A stretch of DNA of 64,000 nucleotides, taken from assembly GCA_937893225.1 (NCBI GenBank), contig CALBJM010000301.1:110836-174835 (forward strand), written 5' to 3'. This document shows positions 1-7,364 of this stretch, piece after piece. Numbering within the stretch: position 1 is the first letter of the stretch; the number at the start of each line of letters is the position of its first letter. Source of the stretch: an uncultured Erysipelotrichaceae bacterium. GTDB taxonomy: Bacteria; Bacillota_I; Bacilli_A; Erysipelotrichales; Erysipelotrichaceae. The notes under the pieces are model-generated. The model saw nothing but the letters and a program-made list of their open reading frames with translations. It was not told the DNA's origin and did no database searches. The position numbers and the translations under genes were made by a program.

Positions 1-1
1 T

Positions 2-1597
2 TTGACTTTCGAGGATGGTAAATTAAAATGTGCTCAATCACGTGGAAACGGTATTGAAGGTGCCGATATTACTCGTCATTATAATAAATTTAAGATCAAA
101 GGGTATATTCCTGAAGGTAAAGTACGTGGTGAAATTATTATTCCTAAAGTGGATATTGAAAATTTCATTAATGAGGTTGAAGTAGAAACAGGAAAACGTT
201 ATAAAAATGCACGAAATGCAGTTGCTGGCCAAATGAATTCAAAAGTAGCAACAAAAGCTTTTTATAAGTATGCCAATTTTGTTACATATAAATTGATAGA
301 TTATGTTGATGAAATTTCAACTTTTAAAGAATCTTTGGATATTTTAAAGGCTGCAGGTTTTCTAGTTGCTAATGTACATGGTGTTTTAAAAGGTTCAGAT
401 ATTACTGAAGATTTTTTGATTGAAACAGTAAAAGACGTTAAAGAAAATGATCCATACGAATGTGATGGTATTATTTTGACGTTGAATAAACCTGATAAAA
501 AACATCAAGGTAATGAAACAGGTTCGCTGAATCCGAAAGATTCTAGAAAATTTAAAATTGGGGCAACAAACCTTGAAGCCAAAACTGTTGTTGAAGGTAT
601 TGAGTGGAATCCTTCAAAAGATTATAAACTGAAACCTGTAGCTATTTTGTCACCGGTTGATTTGAATGGTGTAACTGTTTCTAGAGCAACAATGAATAAT
701 TATCAATGGGTAAAAGATAATGGCATTGGTATTGGTTCAGAAGTTATTATTAAGCGTTGTGGTGAAGTTATTCCAAACGTTGTTGAAGTGTTGACTACAT
801 CAAATGATTTAGGTATTGCAGAAAATTTTGAAAAGCATTCACGTGTTGAAGGCGTTGATTTATGTCTTGATCAAGATGTTAAAGATGGTTCACTTGATGA
901 TGTTTATGCTTTAATTTCAGCTAAAAAGATTGCGTATTTTTGTTCATCGTTAAAAGTTGAACAAGCTGGTTTGGCTAATGTTATTAAGATGATGAAAACT
1001 TCTTTCATTAAAGAAAAAGATTATACTTTAGAAAACTTTTTAGTTGAACCTGAATCACGATTTATTTCAGCAATGGGTGCAAATGGAAAGAAGTTGTTTC
1101 AATCATTACGTTCGAGATTAGCTAATGTTTCTGAACCAGCTTTTTTTGCAGCTGTTGATGTTTTTGGTTCATTGATTGCTGAAAAACGTTTAGAAAAAAT
1201 TTATGAAACATTTGGCACTTTAGATGTAACAAAAAAACAATTAGAAACCGTTCCTGGTTTTGCAGATGAGACAATAAAAAAATATGAAGCTGGTTTGAAG
1301 AGTCTTCGGTATTGGAAATCTTTTTGTGAAAATCAGTTAAAAGATATTGTTAAATTTAAAAATTTTGAAAAGTTGTCAGATGAGTTGTCAGGTTTAAACG
1401 TTGTCTTTACTGGTATACGTGATCAAGAAATGGAACAGTATATTAAGCAAAATGGTGGCCGTGTTTTATCATCAGTATCAAAAGAATGTAATTTAGTTGT
1501 TGCTAAAGACCCTAATTCTTCATCGTCAAAAATTAAAAAGGCAAAAGGTTTAGGTATTGAAGTAATTTCATATGATGAAGCTAAAGGTCGTTTTTGA
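2..1597 (+). CDS. ligA: NAD-dependent DNA ligase (LigA-type), 5' end cut by window edge
   Basis: Seals nicks in phage DNA using NAD+. Only the C-terminal 531 residues are in the window; the KxDG active-site lysine should lie just upstream, because the visible start matches the strand following it (SRGNGIEGADIT resembles LigA TRGDGxxGEDVT). Visible: the RNAVAGQ block, nucleotidyl-transferase motif V (SRKFKIGATN), an OB fold with VTVSRATMNN and GEVIPNVVEVL, then a helical region and a C-terminal BRCT domain (about residues 455-531, GLNVVFTGI...GGRVLSSVSK). The four-cysteine zinc finger of bacterial LigA is not recognisable: only isolated cysteines remain where it should be. The stop overlaps the next start (TGATG). 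Family assignment is firm; the true start is outside the window. Confidence 0.9.
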   Translation: MTFEDGKLKCAQSRGNGIEGADITRHYNKFKIKGYIPEGKVRGEIIIPKVDIENFINEVEVETGKRYKNARNAVAGQMNSKVATKAFYKYANFVTYKLIDYVDEISTFKESLDILKAAGFLVANVHGVLKGSDITEDFLIETVKDVKENDPYECDGIILTLNKPDKKHQGNETGSLNPKDSRKFKIGATNLEAKTVVEGIEWNPSKDYKLKPVAILSPVDLNGVTVSRATMNNYQWVKDNGIGIGSEVIIKRCGEVIPNVVEVLTTSNDLGIAENFEKHSRVEGVDLCLDQDVKDGSLDDVYALISAKKIAYFCSSLKVEQAGLANVIKMMKTSFIKEKDYTLENFLVEPESRFISAMGANGKKLFQSLRSRLANVSEPAFFAAVDVFGSLIAEKRLEKIYETFGTLDVTKKQLETVPGFADETIKKYEAGLKSLRYWKSFCENQLKDIVKFKNFEKLSDELSGLNVVFTGIRDQEMEQYIKQNGGRVLSSVSKECNLVVAKDPNSSSSKIKKAKGLGIEVISYDEAKGRF

Positions 1598-2208
1598 TGT
1601 TTGGGTTAGATTTTGACTATTTGACAATAAAAGACTTAAATGGTAATGTTTTGGCAAGCGGAAAGGTTGTTGGTAGGAAAACTATTTCCCGTTGTGAACA
1701 TGCGTTTAATCATGTCAGTGTTGATGGAAATTTTTATTTTAATTTAGATTCAAAACAATTTCTTTTTGATAAAAGAAGCAAACCTGTTGATTTAGTTAAA
1801 TTTGAGAATAGAGATAACTTGTTTAATGTTGTCGATTGGAAAGATTCTAGCGAAATAGTCGATGCGGATATTTATCGTGACAATGATATAGATGAATTAG
1901 ATGAAGAAGTTTCTTTTCTTGTTGAATGTTTAAATCGTTTAGAAGGTTTAACTACAACATGTTCTTGTTGTGGACATGGTGAATTTAATTTATATGTTGA
2001 CTTCGTTTTGACTGATTTGAAACCTTTATTGGTTTTGGAATACTTGATTTCGAAAGAATTTAGGAAAGATTTTAACCTTTTATTCGATAAAGATCGCGTG
2101 ATCGCAGACGACAGCGTCAACTTGACGCTGTCGTCTGCGGGTAAAGGCCGTATTGCATATTTTGCTGCCAATAAATTGGCAATTAGACTTTATGAATTGA
2201 CATCATAA
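1597..2208 (+). CDS. Unknown protein downstream of ligase
   Basis: I do not recognise this 203-residue protein. The ATG at 1597 overlaps the ligase stop (TGATG), implying translational coupling; a TTG three bases earlier is less likely. The N-terminus (LDFDYLTIKDLNGNVLASG) reads like a beta-rich domain. A CSCCGHGEF motif near residue 126 could bind a metal, although only one cysteine cluster is visible. The 3' part contains a GC-rich perfect inverted repeat (2103-2139) that is translated as part of the protein. It converges with the minus-strand gene at 2203-2571, overlapping it by six bases. Confidence 0.6.
   Translation: MFGLDFDYLTIKDLNGNVLASGKVVGRKTISRCEHAFNHVSVDGNFYFNLDSKQFLFDKRSKPVDLVKFENRDNLFNVVDWKDSSEIVDADIYRDNDIDELDEEVSFLVECLNRLEGLTTTCSCCGHGEFNLYVDFVLTDLKPLLVLEYLISKEFRKDFNLLFDKDRVIADDSVNLTLSSAGKGRIAYFAANKLAIRLYELTS
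2103..2139. repeat. GC-rich perfect inverted repeat inside a coding region
   Basis: A 17-bp arm (2103-2119, starting CGCAGACGACAG) and its exact reverse complement (2123-2139) are separated by ACT. It is far more GC-rich than its surroundings and has no T-tract, so it is not a typical intrinsic terminator. It is read through in frame near the 3' end of the gene at 1597-2208. Confidence 0.9.
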
Positions 2209-2571
2209 ACCTTCAACAGGTTTTACTATATAGCTACATTCACATTTTACTGAAAAGTCTTGAATAATAGAATCTGGTTTTGTCATTACTGTTTTCTGTA
2301 AAGACTTAAGCATTTCATTAAAATCTTCGAATTCACGGATACGTTTGTTGCTTACTTTTGTTACGACGTTATTTTTATCAACGACATTGTACGAACATTC
2401 AATCCATGAATCAGTTAAGATTTTTTCTTCGAGTGTTGTTTTAAACCATTTACGTTTTTTAAACATGAACGATTCACCGATTAGGTTGCTTTGAGAATTA
2501 TACTTTTTCCAAGCATTCATCATTTGTTCATTATATACATTAAAACGTTTAAGTTTAAAATTAGTAGACAT
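2203..2571 (-). CDS. Unknown protein, 122 aa
   Basis: No family recognised. The start is supported by an AAAGGATC ribosome-binding site about ten bases upstream of the ATG. The protein is basic in its N-terminal half and carries a KKRKWFKTTLEEKIL segment, then a central stretch predicted as beta-strands (SYNVVDKNNVVTKVSNKR) and a short C-terminal strand with CECSYIVK. It lies 39 bases downstream of the metallophosphoesterase on the same strand and is probably cotranscribed with it. Its 3' end overlaps the convergent gene at 1597-2208 by six bases. Confidence 0.6.
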   Translation of the reverse strand: MSTNFKLKRFNVYNEQMMNAWKKYNSQSNLIGESFMFKKRKWFKTTLEEKILTDSWIECSYNVVDKNNVVTKVSNKRIREFEDFNEMLKSLQKTVMTKPDSIIQDFSVKCECSYIVKPVEGL

Positions 2572-2610
2572 GTAGAGATCCTTTAAATAGTCTTTATTTT
2601 AGAACAACAA

Positions 2611-3390
2611 TCAGAATTCTAAAATAGCGTTATTTAGGAAGCCTGAACGTTCACCGTATTTGATATACCCTAAAGGATTACAGACAACAGGTGTTTTATC
2701 AATAAAGTATGAGCATGTATTATGAACATGTCCATGGATCCATAACATGATATTGTCGTGTTCCTTTATGAAATCTTCCATATCATTGCAAAAACCTGAT
2801 GTAATAGGATCAGTCAAATACTTTTGTGACGCACTTCTTAATGAAGGCGTGTGATGAGTAACGATGATAAATCGTTTTTTAGGATTCTTTACTAAACGAT
2901 TATGAATGTATTTTTTAGCAAGGTTATGTAACGTTACAACATTTTTAGGTGTTAAGTATGAATCATCATTGTATAAAATTGAACGAAAATCATTTAGAGA
3001 CCTATTACATAATTTCATGTGTTCTTTCTGACTATTAAAGATATTGAAATCCGTCCATAATGTTGTACCTAAAACAATAATGTCATCAAAATGTTTTTCT
3101 TCATTTTGCAAGAATGATACATTTCTATTTAGATGAAATTCATTACGAAGTTCATTTTCAGTTTCTGTTAATGTTTTGTTAACGCCATAACATAAATGAT
3201 TACCACCAATGAATACAGCTTGTTTTTTAGTCCAAAAGGGGTTTTCATAAAAGCTTTTAGTTGCTAGCAGACTTCCGGTATCACCTGCATCAATGAATAA
3301 ATCAGCTTTTTCAGAAGTGTTCAAAATTTCAGCAGGTGTTTGAATGTGGTTAATGTCGGCATGTACATCAGAAAAGATTTGAATTTTCAT
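2611..3390 (-). CDS. Calcineurin-like metallophosphoesterase
   Basis: A predicted dinuclear-metal phosphoesterase of 259 residues. The family motifs appear in order: FSDVHAD (residues about 6-12), DAGDTG (about 36-41), GGNH (about 63-66), VTHHTP (about 157-162) and WIHGHVH (about 197-203). These supply the Asp, His and Asn ligands of the two-metal centre. Substrate cannot be told from sequence; phage members include phosphodiesterases and protein phosphatases. It is transcribed divergently from the helicase gene at 3466, and the promoter of that gene lies between them. Length is normal for a single-domain member. Confidence 0.85.
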   Translation of the reverse strand: MKIQIFSDVHADINHIQTPAEILNTSEKADLFIDAGDTGSLLATKSFYENPFWTKKQAVFIGGNHLCYGVNKTLTETENELRNEFHLNRNVSFLQNEEKHFDDIIVLGTTLWTDFNIFNSQKEHMKLCNRSLNDFRSILYNDDSYLTPKNVVTLHNLAKKYIHNRLVKNPKKRFIIVTHHTPSLRSASQKYLTDPITSGFCNDMEDFIKEHDNIMLWIHGHVHNTCSYFIDKTPVVCNPLGYIKYGERSGFLNNAILEF

Positions 3391-3408
3391 TGTTGTTCCA
3401 AATAAATA

Positions 3409-3437
3409 TTGACAGTTGTCGTTGCTTGTAGTAATGT
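3409..3437 (+). promoter_or_regulatory. Sigma70-like promoter for the helicase gene
   Basis: TTGACA at 3409-3414, 17 bp, then TAATGT at 3432-3437. The -10 box ends about 28 bp before the helicase ATG. It has the same architecture as nine other sites in this window. Confidence 0.6.
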
Positions 3438-3465
3438 TTTATCAGATTTTTGATAGGAAGTAAAG

Positions 3466-5241
3466 ATGAAACTAGATTTTCAGCGTTATAATATTTTTCC
3501 TGAATTTCGTAAATATCAGGAAGAAACCATTCAAAAGATTGTTGATTTTTGCACAAAATCTTCAAAGAAGTTTTTGTTTGTGCAAGCACCTACAGGTTCA
3601 GGCAAATCTATTATGGCGTATGTTGCGGCACGTTATTTAACAGAAGATTCAAAACGTGTTAAGAGTGGTTATCAGGCGAAAGTATATTCAGAAGATGATT
3701 ATTATAAAACAATTCGTAATGTGTATTTACTAACATCTAAAAATCTTTTGCTTGATCAATATTATCGTGATTTTAATCGTTATATGCCTATTTGCAAGGG
3801 GCGTGGCCATTATTTGTGCAATATGGATCATAAACCGTGCAATGAAGCGGCTTGTTTAAAGAGCAGGAAACCATCAGCACTACCTTGTTATGATTCATGT
3901 GTATATCAAATTGCTAAACGTAGAATGATGGCCGCTGATGTTTCAGCTACAAACTTTTCATATTTGTTGAAGCTTGTAAAATCAAAAACGTTTGTTTGTA
4001 AAGATTTATGCATTGTTGATGAGTGTCAAGCAATGGAATCTGTTTTGCGTGATGAGTTTGTTGTGCAAATGACTGAAAGCACTTTACAGATTATTAATAA
4101 TTTAAAAGAAGATATGCGAAAAGGTGTAGAAAGTGATATTTTGCCAATTTGCATGCATAAACTTGAAAAAAATAATTATAATTTTAAAAAGATAAACATC
4201 ACAAAAGTTGATTACAATAGCCTTGAAGATGTAAACAAATTTGTTGAAGGTGTGTGTGCTGATGTAGGTAGTTTATTTTTTGGTTTGTCTGCAGCATTGG
4301 ATGATTATACAACTGAATTTTGTGGTGGTGACGAAGCTGTTGCTGTTCAAAATAAAGAGTATAAAGAGTTGATTAAAAAATGTGATTTCTTAAAGCATTT
4401 GCAGTCAACTATTCGTGATTATATCTCATTGAGAACATCTGTTGAGTGGGTTGTTTGTGAACATAAAACAGCAAAGGGTTTTATTACTGGTTTCGAGATC
4501 AAGCCAGTTACAATTGAATTATTAACAACTCAATTATTTAAAAAGATTGCTAAAAAGAAAGTTGTGATGATGTCTGCCACTATTGGCGATCCGAACAGGT
4601 TTGCTAAAAGTTTAGGTATTCCATCTGATGATTTTGAGTTCATTGATGTTCCAGCAACATTTCCTATTGAAAATAGACCTTTTGTAAAGTGGCCTATTTG
4701 CTCAATGTCGTATAAAAATATGGATGAAAACATGCCTAAAATAGCTGAAGCATGTGATGCAATTTTGGAAATGTATCCTGAACAAAAAGGAATTGTTCAT
4801 TCTGTATCTTTTAAAAACGCTATTTACTTGCGTGACCATATGAAGAATAGTGATAGAGTGTTAATTCATGATCAAGTGAGCAAGAATTTTGTTTTGGAAG
4901 AGTTTATGAAATCATCAAATAAAGTTTTGATTTCACCTTCATTAATTGAAGGGTTTGACTTTAAGGGTGATTTGTCAGAATTTCAAATTTTTATTAAAGT
5001 TCCGTACTTAAGTTTGGGTGATAAAGTTGTTGCGAGACGTTTACAGCTAGATGAAGAATGGTATATTAACAGTGCTGTTTTGCAAATTTTGCAAGGTGTT
5101 GGTCGTTCTGTCCGTTCTGAAACAGATGTCGCAGCTACATTTTGTCTTGATAATAATATCAATTTCTTGTTAAGCAGATATAAACATTTGTTTACAAAAG
5201 ATTTCTTAAATACAATTGTTAGCGTTTCGGATTTTGCATAA
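3466..5241 (+). CDS. XPD/DinG-like superfamily 2 DNA helicase with Fe-S-type cysteines
   Basis: A predicted ATP-dependent 5'-3' DNA helicase of 591 residues. Walker A is APTGSGKS (residues 41-48) and Walker B is VDECQ (about 184-188). Motif III-like MSATIGDP, then SLIEGFDFKGD, and motif VI QGVGRSVRS follow in the C-terminal RecA domain. Between motifs Ia and II lie Cys110, 118, 125, 130, 141 and 145, the arrangement that holds a 4Fe-4S cluster in XPD and DinG relatives; four of these would be the ligands. It starts a tightly packed plus-strand run that leads to the terminase. A role in replication or recombination is inferred. Confidence 0.85.
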   Translation: MKLDFQRYNIFPEFRKYQEETIQKIVDFCTKSSKKFLFVQAPTGSGKSIMAYVAARYLTEDSKRVKSGYQAKVYSEDDYYKTIRNVYLLTSKNLLLDQYYRDFNRYMPICKGRGHYLCNMDHKPCNEAACLKSRKPSALPCYDSCVYQIAKRRMMAADVSATNFSYLLKLVKSKTFVCKDLCIVDECQAMESVLRDEFVVQMTESTLQIINNLKEDMRKGVESDILPICMHKLEKNNYNFKKINITKVDYNSLEDVNKFVEGVCADVGSLFFGLSAALDDYTTEFCGGDEAVAVQNKEYKELIKKCDFLKHLQSTIRDYISLRTSVEWVVCEHKTAKGFITGFEIKPVTIELLTTQLFKKIAKKKVVMMSATIGDPNRFAKSLGIPSDDFEFIDVPATFPIENRPFVKWPICSMSYKNMDENMPKIAEACDAILEMYPEQKGIVHSVSFKNAIYLRDHMKNSDRVLIHDQVSKNFVLEEFMKSSNKVLISPSLIEGFDFKGDLSEFQIFIKVPYLSLGDKVVARRLQLDEEWYINSAVLQILQGVGRSVRSETDVAATFCLDNNINFLLSRYKHLFTKDFLNTIVSVSDFA

Positions 5242-5520
5242 ATGCAGTTAGAAGATAAAAAAGTAAAAACAATAGCAAGTGCATTTGAAGTGTCTGAAGA
5301 TTTAGTAAAGTCTATTTTAGATGCATATATGGCATTGACGTTGAATAACATTTTGGTTAATAAAGATGATCAAACAATGTTTGGTGTTATGAAACTTGAT
5401 CGTCAAAACAAAATGTTGCAAATTGTTGATAATACTGATTATATTGACAATATTTTCACAGGCAACGTATCGCCAGAAATTTTTAAAAGGTTCTTGCTAT
5501 TTGGAAACAACAAAATCTAG
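5242..5520 (+). CDS. Small unknown protein, 92 aa
   Basis: The ATG follows the helicase stop codon directly with no gap, so translation is probably coupled. The first 30 residues (KTIASAFEVSEDLVKSILDAY) look like a short helix-turn-helix or helical bundle; the rest is mixed. No family recognised. It may be an accessory factor of the helicase, but the only support is adjacency. Confidence 0.6.
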   Translation: MQLEDKKVKTIASAFEVSEDLVKSILDAYMALTLNNILVNKDDQTMFGVMKLDRQNKMLQIVDNTDYIDNIFTGNVSPEIFKRFLLFGNNKI

Positions 5521-5528
5521 TAGCAATA

Positions 5529-6263
5529 ATGTCTTTAAAAAAACGTGATTTTAAGCATAATCAGGAAATAAAAAAGTCTGATTTATGTATTAAAATAAAT
5601 ACAGTTTATGATAGTATAAAAGATAGCAAGGATTTCAATGTATATTATAATTCCTTGCATGATTTGCTTAAAGAGTTTTTTACAAAAGAGTATTGTTATT
5701 CAAAAGGAACCTTGCCATATCCTGATTTTGATGAAGAGATGGTTGAGGATTTCATGATGAATTGGCAACGTCAGGGATTTTCTTTACGTGCAAGAGAGAA
5801 GAAGAAAAAGCCTTATAAGACACTAGTTGATAAATTATCAAGTGATGAAGTTAAACGAGCGTCGCATTATCTTAATCTTTATGAGTATAGACGTAAGTTG
5901 TGTGATTTTGATAAATATACAGTCCCTATTAGCGAACATTTAGATTATGCGTATTCTTTAATAGATGATAGGAATAAGTATAAAAATATTGACGATTTAG
6001 TTTGTCGAGAATTAGAGCGTATTTATGATAACAATTTATTTGTTGAAGATAAGTTAAATTTTCATATATTTGTTTTTATTTCAATGTTTTTGGGTTCTTT
6101 TGATTTAGAGTACATTTATTCAAGTTTGTTTTACAGATTAACAAAAGAAGATTTTTTGTTGAATGCCGTAAAATGTAACGTGAAGAATGCAGTCAAACGA
6201 ATCGAGAGACGACTAGATGGCATTGAAAGCAACGAAGAAGTGTGCAAAAGTCCTGAACAGTGA
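5529..6263 (+). CDS. Unknown protein, 244 aa
   Basis: No family recognised. The protein is mostly alpha-helical by eye, rich in Lys, Asp and aromatic residues, with a highly basic patch RAREKKKKPYK near residue 95. A C-terminal segment (FHIFVFISMFLGSF) is hydrophobic and could be a buried helix. Its 3' end overlaps the next gene by 47 bases. It belongs to the run leading to the terminase, so a replication or packaging role is possible but unproven. Confidence 0.6.
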   Translation: MSLKKRDFKHNQEIKKSDLCIKINTVYDSIKDSKDFNVYYNSLHDLLKEFFTKEYCYSKGTLPYPDFDEEMVEDFMMNWQRQGFSLRAREKKKKPYKTLVDKLSSDEVKRASHYLNLYEYRRKLCDFDKYTVPISEHLDYAYSLIDDRNKYKNIDDLVCRELERIYDNNLFVEDKLNFHIFVFISMFLGSFDLEYIYSSLFYRLTKEDFLLNAVKCNVKNAVKRIERRLDGIESNEEVCKSPEQ

Positions 6264-6618
6264 AAACAGTTTTTTGTATTTAGCATTATCTGTTTTATCT
6301 GAAGAAGGGTATCCTTCAATATCTGCGATTTGTGCTGTCATTGGTCCTACAAACTTTTTACGTTTAGTGACAGTTTTAGGTGGTGCCAATTTAAAAATTC
6401 CTTCGTCAATGGAATTGTCTACGTCAGTTGTGGCAGCGTTGTACCTTTATCACCTATATGTTGAGCCAATGTCCGAAAAAGATTTTATCCAGGCGTATGA
6501 AATTGATTTAGTAACTTTAATGGCTATTAAGAAAAGAGCAAAACAATGGATAAAGTCAATGAAAGATAAAGGTATTAATGTTCGGTATTTATTACAAAAA
6601 GCTGTGGATTTAAAATAA
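6217..6618 (+). CDS. Mor-like helix-turn-helix protein
   Basis: A 133-residue protein whose segment SISAICAVIGPTNFLRLVTVLGG followed by KIPSSMEL resembles the N-terminal half of the Mor/C transcription activator family (which reads roughly IG...A..L...FGG..I.IP). The C-terminal half (DFIQAYEIDLVTLMAIKKRAKQW) fits a helix-turn-helix. In Mu-like phages Mor activates middle genes; here a regulator or a packaging-related DNA-binding role are both possible. It overlaps both the preceding gene and, by one base, the following gene (TAATG). Confidence 0.5.
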   Translation: MALKATKKCAKVLNSENSFLYLALSVLSEEGYPSISAICAVIGPTNFLRLVTVLGGANLKIPSSMELSTSVVAALYLYHLYVEPMSEKDFIQAYEIDLVTLMAIKKRAKQWIKSMKDKGINVRYLLQKAVDLK

Positions 6619-7337
6619 TGGCAAATTTTTATAATGATGATTTTGATGAAGATATTGTTCCTGTGAATGCAAGCTTTTCTACAACGATGAGTAGTGCCGA
6701 CGATTATAATCGTGATGAAAGTAACAAAAATACTTTAGGAATTTTTAAGTCTGTAATAAATTTTGCGAATGCTTTAAAAGAAATTAATACTAAAGAAACT
6801 GCGCAAACTTTAAAAAATATGACTGATTTTATTTCGCAGACATATTTGAATTATAGATTTCAAAATGGTTTGATTGCTGAAGATATGAAACGAAATCTAT
6901 TGTCACGCTTTAATGAAGTTATGGTTTCTTGTACACCTGCAGAATTAACAGATATGTATCGTGCTATTAATGAAGCTGGTGTTGCAGACCTTGATAGAAT
7001 TTTTGGTGCACGTTCTGGCGGTATTAATATTAACATGCAAGGCCCTACTCATAATGTCTATGACAACCATGTTGAGAATCAATTGAATCAGCAGCAAAAT
7101 GTATATAGCAACAATGAAAGCGTAATGAAATCACTTGAACCAAAAACTGTTAGCAGTATGACTAAAATGGCGGAAGCTGCTGGTGTTTGGGGACAGATAG
7201 GTGTGCCAAGGCAAAATCAAGTGGAATATAAACCTGCTGAAAAAATACAGACTGGTACTGAAAAGATTGCAAATATGCTTGATGCCACTTTTCATGAAAT
7301 AAAAGCAGAAGAAAAGAAAAAATTAAACGAAGAATAA
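6618..7337 (+). CDS. Candidate small terminase subunit (by position)
   Basis: A 239-residue protein immediately upstream of the large terminase. The N-terminus is acidic and low-complexity (NDDFDEDIVP), the middle is helical (about residues 40-125), and the C-terminal third is Asn/Gln-rich, followed by a conserved-looking MTKMAEAAGVWGQIGVP segment. Small terminase subunits of T4-like phages lie at this place and are helical oligomers with flexible ends, so that role is inferred from context only; no sequence motif proves it. Confidence 0.4.
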   Translation: MANFYNDDFDEDIVPVNASFSTTMSSADDYNRDESNKNTLGIFKSVINFANALKEINTKETAQTLKNMTDFISQTYLNYRFQNGLIAEDMKRNLLSRFNEVMVSCTPAELTDMYRAINEAGVADLDRIFGARSGGININMQGPTHNVYDNHVENQLNQQQNVYSNNESVMKSLEPKTVSSMTKMAEAAGVWGQIGVPRQNQVEYKPAEKIQTGTEKIANMLDATFHEIKAEEKKKLNEE

Positions 7338-7364
7338 TTTTGAATATTTTCTAATAGGTTTCTA

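Noticed and set aside
1872..2171. Minus-strand open frame opposite the 1597-2208 gene
   Set aside because: Basic, Ser-rich antisense reading with no ribosome-binding site; the inverted repeat simply lets both strands stay open here.
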